Under the pieces are notes generated by a model. The model did not search any database and was not told the origin of the DNA. It saw only the letters and a list, made by a program, of their open reading frames with translations. Shown piece by piece: positions 25,795 to 35,289 of a stretch of 64,000 nucleotides of DNA (its first letter is position 1; each line of letters opens with the position of its first letter). Location of the stretch: assembly GCA_965275905.1 (NCBI GenBank), contig CBDHYJ010000080.1:1-64000 (forward strand), read 5' to 3'. A program made the position numbers and the translations under genes. The DNA comes from CBDAQD01 sp965275905. GTDB taxonomy: Bacteria; Pseudomonadota; Alphaproteobacteria; Rhizobiales; JAJFHC01.

Positions 25795-27720
25795 CTAAGC
25801 GCGCGCGTATGCATTGAGTGCTGCTTCAGCCTTTCCTGCGGTCGACCAAAGCTCAGGAACTACATGACAAAGATATTGTACCTTTCCGTGTAATCTCTTT
25901 GCTTCATCTCGGGTCAATTCCTCAAATGCCAGCTCATTTATCCAGTCACCAAGGTAACTACACCAGCTACTTATGTCGTTGTAGGCAGCTGCAGAAATTA
26001 ACCCGATGCGCAATGCATCGTCCGCTCGAATAACCCGTCCTCTTGTGCGCATAGCCCGTCTGTTAAGTATCCGCAGTTCGTTGGACAATTCTATGCTACG
26101 CGTTACACCCGCAAGAACCGCAAGACCACAAAGCAACTGAAACAACGATCCTTTTTGGTCAATTTGCCTCAGCCTGTGTTTTGCATCACGGAGTGCTTTA
26201 GCTGCCAATTCGGCAAATGTGGCCTCAAGCTTGAATACAAGTGTCGAGTTAATTAACGCAGCGAACGAACCTGGCTCAAGCTGCTCCGCTGCTAAGTTTC
26301 GCGCGATTGCATCTGCGATATCGCTTGGCAGATCGAGAGAGGCGGTGGTGCCACCTTCGAGAGGCCCAGGCAAAAATGAATCGGGAAAGATTAGCTGGCT
26401 TTCGACGGATTTAGAGTCCTTACCGAACAACAGCTGCCGCAAATTTTGACTACTTATTTGCGACTCATGCCGCTTTGCAACTCCAATAATTCGAGCGACA
26501 AATTCCGCTTTTAGCTGATTTGGCTCTATGAAGTCCGGCATCCATTTGGGCTCTCTACGTAGATCACACAGAGTTTGCAGATAGTATTGCGTCCCCCTAT
26601 TTTGTCGCGCCCATTCCTGAAATTTGGAGAAATTGACTGAAGCTGCCAAGGCTGCACGTTCAATCAATGAAGCATGTGCGATGGCAGCCAATCGCCTCCA
26701 AAATGGGGGATCTGACAGAAGAACTTTCGTCAGTGATAGTTCGCCCTCCACCATAATGATCAATGAAGACAGGAGACCAAATCGACTTTCGCTATCATCT
26801 GGATCTTCTTCGCAGATTCGTTTTAGCATTGCCGTCAGGCAAGCCTCTATTTCAGGCCAATCATGAAGCTGGGAAATACCGAGTTCGATAGCACCAAGCT
26901 GAGAAACTAGATCTCCATTTGACTCGATGGATTCGTAAGCCTCAATCACATCAGTTTTGAATTTTGGATCAATCTTGATCTCGTCGACGACAGAGGAATG
27001 AGACGATAGAAGCAAGGCAAGCGACAAACCTTTCTTGTACCGCCACGACATTAGGCAACGAACATGATCCGGTAGAGCGGACTGAACAAAATCGGGCAAT
27101 TGACTGTCTAGATCGCACCGGCCGGCCAGTCGTTCAAAATATCTTCTCGAATTGGGAACAAGTGAGGAACAATTCGCGCGCCCAGATCGGATATCTGACT
27201 CAATTGTGCTGCGGAATGAAAAAGGGGTTTCTCTAGCATCCTGCCAAAAATCGTAAACTTCATCGTCTAGCAGGGGATTCAGTGAGATGCGATCTCTCCA
27301 TTGATGCTGTGCGTTTGGAGGGAGATTCGCTTCCTCACACATTTCATCGAAAATTCTTAGTCGAGTCGCATTATCATTATGCAATGGCCAGAAATCTGTT
27401 GATGTTAGACGATCTGCACCCTGCGAAAGTGAGATCTGACCCGTGTCGGGGTCAGTGATTTGCAATTTCCATTCGAGCCCATCTTCATCGACAATTGTCA
27501 CGTTGGATGACCGTCGGGTGAACTCTGTACGAATTGATTCAAACAAGGCCGATCGGACAAATGTGGCTTTGTGGTCGCCAAATGAAATCTTGGAGTCGGC
27601 TCGAATACCGTACTTCTCGCGAAATTGGCCACTTGATAGCAACCCATCTCGGATTATAGGTGGCAGATAATTCAACGCTTCTACGGTCGCCAATGTTTTC
27701 TCGGGATCTCTCTCAGTCAC
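25795..27720 (-). CDS. Unknown 641-residue partner of the dual-nuclease protein
   Basis: Starts with GTG 27720, which overlaps the stop of the upstream 1409-residue gene (GTGA), so the two are translated together and probably act together. No Walker motif, membrane segment or recognised catalytic motif is seen. The N-terminal 100 residues look beta-rich and could be a small sensor or binding domain (KISFGDHKATFVRSALFESI). The rest is mostly helical, with repeated Leu/Ala-rich helices that resemble a solenoid or scaffold. Base composition is clearly lower in GC than the pot genes next door, which suggests horizontal transfer. Function unknown; defence is an inference from the partner. Confidence 0.6.
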   Translation of the reverse strand: MTERDPEKTLATVEALNYLPPIIRDGLLSSGQFREKYGIRADSKISFGDHKATFVRSALFESIRTEFTRRSSNVTIVDEDGLEWKLQITDPDTGQISLSQGADRLTSTDFWPLHNDNATRLRIFDEMCEEANLPPNAQHQWRDRISLNPLLDDEVYDFWQDARETPFSFRSTIESDIRSGRANCSSLVPNSRRYFERLAGRCDLDSQLPDFVQSALPDHVRCLMSWRYKKGLSLALLLSSHSSVVDEIKIDPKFKTDVIEAYESIESNGDLVSQLGAIELGISQLHDWPEIEACLTAMLKRICEEDPDDSESRFGLLSSLIIMVEGELSLTKVLLSDPPFWRRLAAIAHASLIERAALAASVNFSKFQEWARQNRGTQYYLQTLCDLRREPKWMPDFIEPNQLKAEFVARIIGVAKRHESQISSQNLRQLLFGKDSKSVESQLIFPDSFLPGPLEGGTTASLDLPSDIADAIARNLAAEQLEPGSFAALINSTLVFKLEATFAELAAKALRDAKHRLRQIDQKGSLFQLLCGLAVLAGVTRSIELSNELRILNRRAMRTRGRVIRADDALRIGLISAAAYNDISSWCSYLGDWINELAFEELTRDEAKRLHGKVQYLCHVVPELWSTAGKAEAALNAYARA

Positions 27721-30700
27721 TGATCCTCGGGATCTCCAAGTCCTGCGTCGACAACATCCAATATAAATTCACCCGCAGCACGAACAATATCGTCATACAA
27801 TTGCGGATCTCGCTCCTTTATCGGTTTCAGAATTTCATCTTCCAGCCAATGCCAATAGGCATCACGAGAATCTGATGGCATCTCTGTTGGTGCCACAAGA
27901 AGCAGCATTATCTGAGTCCGATAGAATACGGGAACCTCAGTCATCGGAATGTGGTCAGAAAAGCTGGCCAGCCAACCTCGCATATCAAATAAATCAATCA
28001 GCCATGTCGAACGAGCGGCTGCAATTTCAACATCCACATTGTCATTCCACTGAGACCTTAGAACTTGAATTACAGTTTGAAGAGTGTTGCCAAGCCAAGA
28101 AGCCTCGTTGGGCAGATGTAACACACCATTCATTCGTATTTGCAGTAAGTTCTCACGAATTCCCTTCAATTCAGCTGTCTCAACCAGTTCCCCACGCATA
28201 ATTGGTGCACGACTTAAGTGATGCTTCAATTCCTCGCAGGTAACTGGGATTAACAAGAATCCAGCACGCCAGAGTGCACAACGACATTCTAGCTTTTTCT
28301 CTAAATTGATTATGTCGGCCGCTTCTAATGAGTCCAAGAGTTCCAAAGTGCTGAACGCTGGCACAATTGTGTCGTTGACGTGAAATGCCGGATGCCGGTT
28401 TAACGCCCTATCATCTACTATTATTGCATCAGCTAATTTCGCCGCGTCTCCGGCAGCCGCGGTGGGATGAAGCCGCAACTCGGCAACATCGTCACTTTGC
28501 AAATTTGGATGTGGAGCTAAAACAATCTTCCCTAGCCGAATGTTCGATGTCAGGCTTGACCTAACGTCTTCAATTATCTTCTCGACGTCAGTGGCTAGGC
28601 CTTCGAATCTAACTAAAGAGTCTGCCTCTCTCGAAGTATCCAAGGAGACATAGGCGGTCAGACCCGCCGCACGAAGTTTTCTTAGTAAGCCCAAGCGCTG
28701 TAGGTAGGCGACGGACAAATCGTCCAGATAAACAACGGCGTCGTCTTCAATTTCCGGCTGATTTGGCCATCCTCGTTCTAAACCGCTTAGATAGATACGA
28801 GCATGCTTTTCTTCAGACAGCGCCAACTGTCCTTTACGCTTCAGAAAGTCGACAACGGCTGCACAATTGCAAAGATGCTTCTCGTGTTGCGACAGATCGG
28901 CTTCCTCTTTCATCAATGAACCGAGCCGATGAACGGGGCAAGATCTCACAACAAGTCTCTGCCTTGCGTCGTCTCCAAAATCGCCTCCGGCTTCAGCGAT
29001 CAGTCCGGCAAGTTCCTCGCCCACTTCAAACGACAAATCAGCGCTAGCTTGTGCGCTGCCAGAAAACACGTGAAGCGCACCAGTTGCGAGTAACTGATGG
29101 ATTTCCATTGCATCACGGATCCTACTAGGTTGATGGAACTGCACCTGCGCTTTTTCCTGGAAAAGCCATGAAAGCGTCGAGTGAGGAACGACTATTTTGT
29201 CAAACGCCGAAACTGCCTTGTCGGCCAAACCGAGAAATCCAAGCGTTAGAAAGGCTGTCGCATCCATAGCAACAGTGCGAATTTCAATCAGTGAACCCCG
29301 TTGCGCGTTTCCAAAAGCGAAAACGCTGGTTCGTCTTCTAGGATCTTCCTCGCGACAATTGGCTAATGCTGGCAAAATGAAAAGACCAACTAGCGTTTGA
29401 TTCAGCAGATGCGCCGCGCCAAAAACTGGCATTTCACCGTCTGACAATTTATCAAGCGTTTCTTGACGCCTTCGTTGCCAATCCGGCTGCAGGTCAATTA
29501 TTTGGTCAAATGAAACACTCTTTACTGGCCCATCTTCATCTGAGTTTTCGACCGCTGAGTTAAACCATTCAGATACATCGTCTTCGTTTTCCCATCCGCC
29601 GTTGACGGCGAGAGAATAAGCACCGATTAAGATCTCTGGATCATCGCCAGCTTTGTGCACAGCTTCGCGTACTAGGGCATTGGCGCGTGGAGATCCAATA
29701 ACCTGGGCCAATTGGGCTGTTCGTAAAATTTCGCCGGCGTCTCTTTCCTGGATAAATGACCACTCATCTTCGATAAAGATCGCCAGCCGCTCCCAATCCC
29801 CTGAGACAATACATAAATTGGACTCGAGCGCCCGAACGTTGGCGTCATTACCGTTGAGACGCAAACGATCCAAATTTGCTCTGCATTCGGCAATTTTTCC
29901 TTCGCGGAAGAGCGCCCAGCAGCCGAGTGTTTCAAGTGAGTTTGATTGGTCAAGTAACTCTGGGTAATTCTCGATCAGATGCACCAATTCGTTGGAATCA
30001 CCAATCTCATGCAATGCGCGAGCTAAGCGTATCGCATCATTCAAAGAGTGAGTCTGTTCAAAGATTTCGCCCGCGTATTTTCTAAGACCCAGCCAATCCT
30101 GCTTATCCTCAAGTGCTTCGACCAGTGCGTTCAGATTTTCGAGAGTAGGTTCTTCTTCGTATGCGCGGAGTCTAGATCCAGATCGGTCAGCAGACTGAAT
30201 ATCTGAGATTATCCCTTCTAATCGACCTCGCTCGCTCTCGGGCAAACCGCATGTTGTCAGTTCTTCCAAGAGATTCTTGGCCGCATCGATCCTGTTATCA
30301 CGTGCTAAAGCTTCGATTTCTATTCCACCAATCAGGAATTCATCAATATTCGCAACCAATTGCTCTTTATGCGCTCTGATGTACGCCGCAACTTTACCAG
30401 GTGTGTCTTGGGTGAGCGCCCTGCTTAACCTTGCCAATGAGACATCAACAGAGTCTCCGCCGCGCAACGTCGAATGTCTTTCTATTTGCTTGTCAACCTC
30501 GTCGAAATCAATATCCAGGCCAAAATCAATTGCAAGAAATAGCCGTCGGAGCGCATGATTCGAATTTGACATGCTCTCGTTGAGCTTTTTGATCCCGTCG
30601 GCGAATGATTTCGGATCACGCAATTCCAGCCAGAGAGCGAAATCTTCTGCGGAATTGGCCGCGCTTGAAAGGTCTAGCTCGCTAGCCTCTATTGCGCATC

Positions 30701-31946
30701 TCGAATAGTACTGGCGTGCAATGCGTATAGATTCCAAACTCGCAACATCCGAGCCTAAGGGAAATCGTTTTGCCGCAAACGGCACTTGCGAGATTGAAAT
30801 GGCCTTTAACTCGTCGGGAAGTACTGACTGAACCAGATAACTCGAAGCGGCAAGGTGCAATAACGCCGGGGCACACTCAAAATCATCCTCCGTCAGCGTA
30901 TCAACAATCTCGAGTGCTTTGCCCCACCGCCCTAGTTGAAGCAAATTCTTGATAACAAATAGCTTGCCATCTGAGTCAAGCTGAGCAGTTGAAATTCCCG
31001 AGTCTTCTAACCACTGGAGCGCTTCTGAAGCTCCCTCGTGTAGTGTCATCACAACGAGTGCCGCCGTTCTTGCGCTAGGTGAGGCTTTGTCGGCAAGATT
31101 GGAGAGAGCCTCGCTCTGATGTCCGTTCGCGGCCAAAATGAATTGGTCTGCTAATTCAACTTCCTCAGACGCCCCTAATCTTGATGCCTCCAAATTAATG
31201 GCTTCTGCTCGCTCAATATCCTGAGTTGAAACAATGCGCGCGCACCAAGCGAGCCCAACAGACTTTAGTTCACTACTCCCGGCGGAAAACCGGCCATGAA
31301 GCAGCTTGTCTGCGAAATCTTCAGCAAACTTCTGCGCGTTAAATTCACTGAAGAATCTTGATTTTCGAAGTTTATCACATTCAGACGTAATGATTAAATC
31401 AACTTCTCTAGAATTATACAAAATTTTGGACGAAATTAATTCAGCTGTATTTTCTGGAATCTTGGACATTCCATCCAGAATCGAAGAAATAGTTGTAAAA
31501 TTAAAATGCTTCTCAATTAATGATGGATATAAAGTTACTCGTCGTGTGAGCTCTCCCCAGCCAATGACGGTTACGCCAAATTTAGCTTCCTCTACATGCC
31601 GCTGTGTTATTTCGCGAGCATGGTCTTGCAGTGTTGAATCATCAAGTGCAGTAGTTACAATAGTAAATTCAGCAAGAGCGGGGCGAAATTCTGTTGCCTT
31701 CTCAACTTCTGCGTCGATTTCCTTCGTCGTGAGTTCAGTTGGCGGCCAATTCCGCTTTCCTTTGCATTGGACGCCAGCATAGGCGCCGCCAGCGAGGCGG
31801 CCATAAATATCTACGCCGTGTTGTCGCTGCCCGCGCCTGCCATATCGGGTGGCATCTCGATCCCCCCATTCAAGCGCGAACAAGTCAGCGCAAAGCTCTT
31901 CAAATTTGTCCCAGTCTTTTGGAGGTAGAAGCTGGTAGTCATTCAT
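27717..31946 (-). CDS. 1409-residue protein: Mrr-like nuclease domain, helical repeats, probable PIN domain
   Basis: Residues 1-150 match an Mrr-type PD-(D/E)XK nuclease: FEELCADLFALEWG with Glu 16/17, GVDIYGR with Asp 46, and GVQCKGK with Gln 60 and Lys 62. A long helical region (about 160-880) reads like TPR-type repeats (for example ETLGCWALFREGKIAECRAN). Near residue 894 comes VAMDATAFLTLGFLG, then VVYLDDLSVAYLQRLGLL near 1074 and DAIIVDDRALNRHP near 1177: the spaced acidic residues of a PIN-type nuclease. No NTPase motif is visible. The gene is AT-richer than both flanks and coupled to the 641-residue gene. Two nuclease domains on one repeat scaffold suggest a nucleic-acid-targeting defence effector; this is inference. 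Confidence 0.65.
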   Translation of the reverse strand: MNDYQLLPPKDWDKFEELCADLFALEWGDRDATRYGRRGQRQHGVDIYGRLAGGAYAGVQCKGKRNWPPTELTTKEIDAEVEKATEFRPALAEFTIVTTALDDSTLQDHAREITQRHVEEAKFGVTVIGWGELTRRVTLYPSLIEKHFNFTTISSILDGMSKIPENTAELISSKILYNSREVDLIITSECDKLRKSRFFSEFNAQKFAEDFADKLLHGRFSAGSSELKSVGLAWCARIVSTQDIERAEAINLEASRLGASEEVELADQFILAANGHQSEALSNLADKASPSARTAALVVMTLHEGASEALQWLEDSGISTAQLDSDGKLFVIKNLLQLGRWGKALEIVDTLTEDDFECAPALLHLAASSYLVQSVLPDELKAISISQVPFAAKRFPLGSDVASLESIRIARQYYSRCAIEASELDLSSAANSAEDFALWLELRDPKSFADGIKKLNESMSNSNHALRRLFLAIDFGLDIDFDEVDKQIERHSTLRGGDSVDVSLARLSRALTQDTPGKVAAYIRAHKEQLVANIDEFLIGGIEIEALARDNRIDAAKNLLEELTTCGLPESERGRLEGIISDIQSADRSGSRLRAYEEEPTLENLNALVEALEDKQDWLGLRKYAGEIFEQTHSLNDAIRLARALHEIGDSNELVHLIENYPELLDQSNSLETLGCWALFREGKIAECRANLDRLRLNGNDANVRALESNLCIVSGDWERLAIFIEDEWSFIQERDAGEILRTAQLAQVIGSPRANALVREAVHKAGDDPEILIGAYSLAVNGGWENEDDVSEWFNSAVENSDEDGPVKSVSFDQIIDLQPDWQRRRQETLDKLSDGEMPVFGAAHLLNQTLVGLFILPALANCREEDPRRRTSVFAFGNAQRGSLIEIRTVAMDATAFLTLGFLGLADKAVSAFDKIVVPHSTLSWLFQEKAQVQFHQPSRIRDAMEIHQLLATGALHVFSGSAQASADLSFEVGEELAGLIAEAGGDFGDDARQRLVVRSCPVHRLGSLMKEEADLSQHEKHLCNCAAVVDFLKRKGQLALSEEKHARIYLSGLERGWPNQPEIEDDAVVYLDDLSVAYLQRLGLLRKLRAAGLTAYVSLDTSREADSLVRFEGLATDVEKIIEDVRSSLTSNIRLGKIVLAPHPNLQSDDVAELRLHPTAAAGDAAKLADAIIVDDRALNRHPAFHVNDTIVPAFSTLELLDSLEAADIINLEKKLECRCALWRAGFLLIPVTCEELKHHLSRAPIMRGELVETAELKGIRENLLQIRMNGVLHLPNEASWLGNTLQTVIQVLRSQWNDNVDVEIAAARSTWLIDLFDMRGWLASFSDHIPMTEVPVFYRTQIMLLLVAPTEMPSDSRDAYWHWLEDEILKPIKERDPQLYDDIVRAAGEFILDVVDAGLGDPEDQ

Positions 31947-32191
31947 TGCACATCAATGTCTCTACTCCCCGCAGGCAAATTTGGGCCCAATGGATTAGGT
32001 TAATCGTTTCATCAATGTACTAAACGAAATGCCACTTCTCACCTGTCAGAAGTGAAATTTTATGCAGTTCGTGTCAGTTTTTTTGAAGCGGGCGAAGACG
32101 CATACCTGATTTAGCGTCGTTACTCCCGAAATTACCAATTTGACCCGCCTGGTCCGCTGGAATGTAACAGATTCAAACTGGAATTCTGTAA

Positions 32192-33490
32192 CTAGGCCAG
32201 CAGCTTTTTCACCTGGGACGATACGGCGACCTTGCCCGAATTGGCATAGTCCTCGTGATTCCGCTCGATCCGCTTCGGGTCGTAGAGATAGTTCACGAGA
32301 ATGCCCGCCGACTGCGCCATGCCGTTGGGTGAGCAGTCGCCCATCCAGTTGATCTGCTCCAGCCGCGCACCGTTGCCGATATGGAACCGCGTAACCGGAT
32401 CAGCCGGGCGGTCGCCCCGTTTCGCCTCGACCAGATAGCGCGTGCACAGCCGCATCAGGATCGGCCTCAGGCGCTGCGCCAGGACCATGTTTTCGTGCCA
32501 GTTCTCGACCGCAATCTGCTGGGCGGCATCCCGCTCTTCGGCATTCAGCGAATCCTCGGCCTCGGCTTCCCGGGCGAGCCACTTGCGGAAGCCCGGAACC
32601 GGTGAAAGCGTGGCGAAAGTCTTGAGCCCCCTGAGGTCGCGGGTCAGTTCGTGCACCACCTGCTTGATCAGGAAATTGCCGAACGAAATACCGGCAAGTC
32701 CTTCCTGGCAGTTGCTGATCGAATAGAAGATCGCGGTATCGGCGTCCGCCGGATCCTGCGGTTCGTCGGACCGGTCGAGCAGCGGCTGGACCGAGGTGGC
32801 GAGCCCGTTGACCAGCGCGACCTCGACGAAGATCAGGGGTTCGTTCGGCAGGGCGGGATGGAAAAACGCGAAGCAGCGGCGGTCGCGGGCGAGCCTGCGC
32901 CGCAGGTCCTCCCAGCCGTCCATCTGATGCACGGCCTCGTATTCGATCAGGCGCTCCAGAATGTCGGCCGGCGTATGCCAGTCGATGCGCTCCAGCGTCA
33001 GGAAGCCCCGGTTGAACCAGGACCCCAGGAGATGGCGCATGTCCGCATCGACGCCCTTGAGCTCCGGATGATCGCGCAGCAGGCGCATCAGGTCGGCGCG
33101 CATCTTCACGATGGTCTGGGTGCCGCCCGGCGCCATGTTGAGGCGGCGGAAGAACTGTTGTCTCGGCGCCTCGGCCGCGCCGGCGAGCGCCAGAAGCGCA
33201 TCGAGATCGCCCGCCTCGCGGAACCGGTCGGCCGCCGCGTTGATCATGTCCGGATCAACCCCGAAATGCTCGTGCAGCAGCCTGAACAGGGTCAGGCGGG
33301 CGTCGGCGTCGAGGCCGCGGTACGTCTGCGCGACGTCGCGGGCGACGGCAATGCCCGAGGCCTCGCCGCGCGTCGACATCAGGTCCTGGCACATCGCCAG
33401 CAGTTCATCAGGCGAGGTTTCGTCGCCCGAGCGGCGCTGCCAGAGATCGCGGCCAACATCGGCGATAGAATTGAGCAATTGATTCAGCAT
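32192..33490 (-). CDS. Malonyl-CoA decarboxylase
   Basis: 432 residues. It decarboxylates malonyl-CoA to acetyl-CoA, in malonate use or to control fatty acid synthesis. Family blocks seen are LGSWFNRGFLTLERIDW, CFAFFHPALPNEPLIFVEVAL, AIFYSISNCQEGLAGISFGNFLIKQV (acyl-CoA site) and FHIGNGARLEQINWMGDCSPNG near the C terminus. The N-terminal helical domain is complete, and length is normal for the bacterial enzyme. No malonyl-CoA ligase (matB) is adjacent; the accessory gene pair sits downstream, so a former neighbour may have been displaced. Confidence 0.9.
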   Translation of the reverse strand: MLNQLLNSIADVGRDLWQRRSGDETSPDELLAMCQDLMSTRGEASGIAVARDVAQTYRGLDADARLTLFRLLHEHFGVDPDMINAAADRFREAGDLDALLALAGAAEAPRQQFFRRLNMAPGGTQTIVKMRADLMRLLRDHPELKGVDADMRHLLGSWFNRGFLTLERIDWHTPADILERLIEYEAVHQMDGWEDLRRRLARDRRCFAFFHPALPNEPLIFVEVALVNGLATSVQPLLDRSDEPQDPADADTAIFYSISNCQEGLAGISFGNFLIKQVVHELTRDLRGLKTFATLSPVPGFRKWLAREAEAEDSLNAEERDAAQQIAVENWHENMVLAQRLRPILMRLCTRYLVEAKRGDRPADPVTRFHIGNGARLEQINWMGDCSPNGMAQSAGILVNYLYDPKRIERNHEDYANSGKVAVSSQVKKLLA

Positions 33491-33716
33491 CGTCGACTGT
33501 ACTCGTGAGTTCCCGGACGGAGGATGATCCGGTGTGCCCTACTTTGCGGAATGTATCCGGCCCGCGCAACGCCTGCGACTTAAGATGTGGCAATTGCGCG
33601 CAACGGATGCAACCGCCGCGGGGTTGTCCGCAGCGCCCGCGACAATGGCAGCCGCGCGGTGACGCCGCAATGACACAAAAGTTCAGCTTGAAAGTCCGAA
33701 AAGCGCCGATAGTGCC

Positions 33717-33750
33717 TTGACAGAGTTTAGTGATTTAGTTTAGCTAAACT
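33717..33750 (+). promoter_or_regulatory. Promoter with overlapping palindromic operator for the ABC-dha operon
   Basis: TTGACA at 33717-33722 is followed after 17 bases by a weak -10 around 33740-33746. The perfect 14-base palindrome AGTTTAGCTAAACT (33737-33750) covers that -10. TTTAG recurs several times between 33724 and 33768. The rest of the gap (33491-33852) holds no gene. Confidence 0.6.
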
Positions 33751-33852
33751 CAACCGGCTATTGTTTAGTCGCTGCTGTCCGTGTCCGCCGGGTCTGGCCG
33801 AAAAAATAAAACAGGGTCTCGTCACGGTCAGCGTTATCTAGGGAGAAAACGC

Positions 33853-35172
33853 ATGCGCAATCTGAAGGCCTGTATCGCCGCACTTGCAATGTCGGTGGGC
33901 CTTGCCACGAACGCCAACGCTCAATCCAAGGAAATCACGCTGTGCTGGGCCGCTTGGGATCCGGCCAATGCGCTGGCCGAGCTGTCCAAGGACTTCACGG
34001 CTGAGAGCGGCATCAAGATGAAGTTCGAGTTCGTGCCGTGGACCAACTTCGCCGACCGTTTCCTCAACGAACTAAACTCCAAGGGCAAGCTCTGCGACCT
34101 GATGATCGGCGACAGCCAGTGGATCGGCGGCGGCGCGACCTACGGCCACTACGTCAAGCTGAACGACTTCTTCGAGAAGGAAGGCATTTCGATGGACGAC
34201 TTCGCGCCGGCCACCGTCTACGCCTATTCGACCTGGCCCAAGGGCACGCCGAACTACTACGCCCTGCCCGCCATGGGCGACGCGCTCGGCTGGGTCTACC
34301 GCAAGGACTGGTTCGCACGCCCCGAGCTGCAGAAGGAATTCAAGGAAAAGCACGGCCGTGATCTCGGCGTACCGAAGACCTGGACCGAACTGAAGCAGGT
34401 CGCGGAATTCTTCCAGGGCCGCGAGATCGACGGCAAGAAGGTCTACGGTGCCGCGATCTACACCGAGCGCGGATCGGAAGGCATCACCATGGGCGCAACC
34501 GCGGCGATGTACTCCTGGGGCTTCAAGTACGAGAACACGCCCGGCAAATACGACATGGAAGGCGCAGTCAATTCGCCGGAAGCCGCCGAAGCCCTCGAGT
34601 TCTACAAGTCCATGTACCAGTGCTGCACGCCTCCGGGACATTCCGACGCCTACATGGTCGCCAACCTCGACGCCTACAAGTCGGGCCAGGTTGCGATGCA
34701 GATGAACTGGTTCGCCTTCTTCCCCGGCATTGCCAAGGACGAGGCCGTGGGCGGCGACAAGTCCGGCTTCTTCGTCAATCCGAGCCAGAAGGTCGCGGCC
34801 TCCACGCTCGGCGGCCAGGGCATCTCGGTCGTCTCCTATTCGGACAAGAAGGAAGAGGCGCTGCAGTACATCAAGTGGTTCGCCAAGCCTGACGTCCAGG
34901 CCAAGTGGTGGGCGCTCGGCGGATATTCCTGCCACAACGCGGTCCTGAACGACCCGGGCTTCAAGACGTCGACGCCGTTCGCCGCCGACTTCCTGAAGGC
35001 CATGGCCGGCGTCAAGGACTTCTGGCAGGAGCCGATCTACGCCGAACTGCTGCAGTCCATGCAGAAGCGCGTGCACGACTTTGTCGTCGCCGACAAGGGC
35101 ACGGCCAAGGAGGCGCTCGACAAGCTGATCGCCGACTGGACCGAGTCCTTCGAGGACGACGGCAAGCTCTGA
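33853..35172 (+). CDS. ABC transporter solute-binding protein (glycerol/polyol/sugar type)
   Basis: 439 residues with a signal peptide ending ANAQ near residue 24. The mature protein belongs to the family-1 extracellular solute-binding proteins: ITLCWAAWDPANALAELSKDF, DLMIGDSQWIGGGATYGHYVKLN, then ALPAMGDALGWVYRKDWF. ATG 33853 has GGGAGA 7 bases upstream. It is first in a long operon that continues through permeases, ATPases and the dihydroxyacetone kinase system; the ligand is therefore probably a triose or polyol such as dihydroxyacetone or glycerol, which is inference. A stable TTCG hairpin follows its stop. Confidence 0.88.
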   Translation: MRNLKACIAALAMSVGLATNANAQSKEITLCWAAWDPANALAELSKDFTAESGIKMKFEFVPWTNFADRFLNELNSKGKLCDLMIGDSQWIGGGATYGHYVKLNDFFEKEGISMDDFAPATVYAYSTWPKGTPNYYALPAMGDALGWVYRKDWFARPELQKEFKEKHGRDLGVPKTWTELKQVAEFFQGREIDGKKVYGAAIYTERGSEGITMGATAAMYSWGFKYENTPGKYDMEGAVNSPEAAEALEFYKSMYQCCTPPGHSDAYMVANLDAYKSGQVAMQMNWFAFFPGIAKDEAVGGDKSGFFVNPSQKVAASTLGGQGISVVSYSDKKEEALQYIKWFAKPDVQAKWWALGGYSCHNAVLNDPGFKTSTPFAADFLKAMAGVKDFWQEPIYAELLQSMQKRVHDFVVADKGTAKEALDKLIADWTESFEDDGKL

Positions 35173-35210
35173 CCGCCGGAACCCTCCGGGTAACGAGACC
35201 TCCCTCCCAG

Positions 35211-35234
35211 CTGGCCGGGCTTCGGCCCGGCCGG
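35211..35234 (+). promoter_or_regulatory. Stable TTCG-loop hairpin between binding-protein and permease genes
   Basis: CTGGCCGGGC (35211-35220) pairs over 10 positions (one T-G) with GCCCGGCCGG (35225-35234) around a TTCG tetraloop. There is no T run after it, so it more likely protects the 3' end of the binding-protein mRNA than stops transcription. Confidence 0.6.
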
Positions 35235-35289
35235 TGCCAGGGGAAGGTGTAACTTCTCACCCCAAGTCTATAAGCTTCGAGAACGGCAC

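Noticed and set aside
25652..32191. Search for direct repeats or a tRNA bordering the second island as attachment sites
   Set aside because: No matching repeats were seen in 25640-25790 and 31950-32190, and no integrase or transposase is present.
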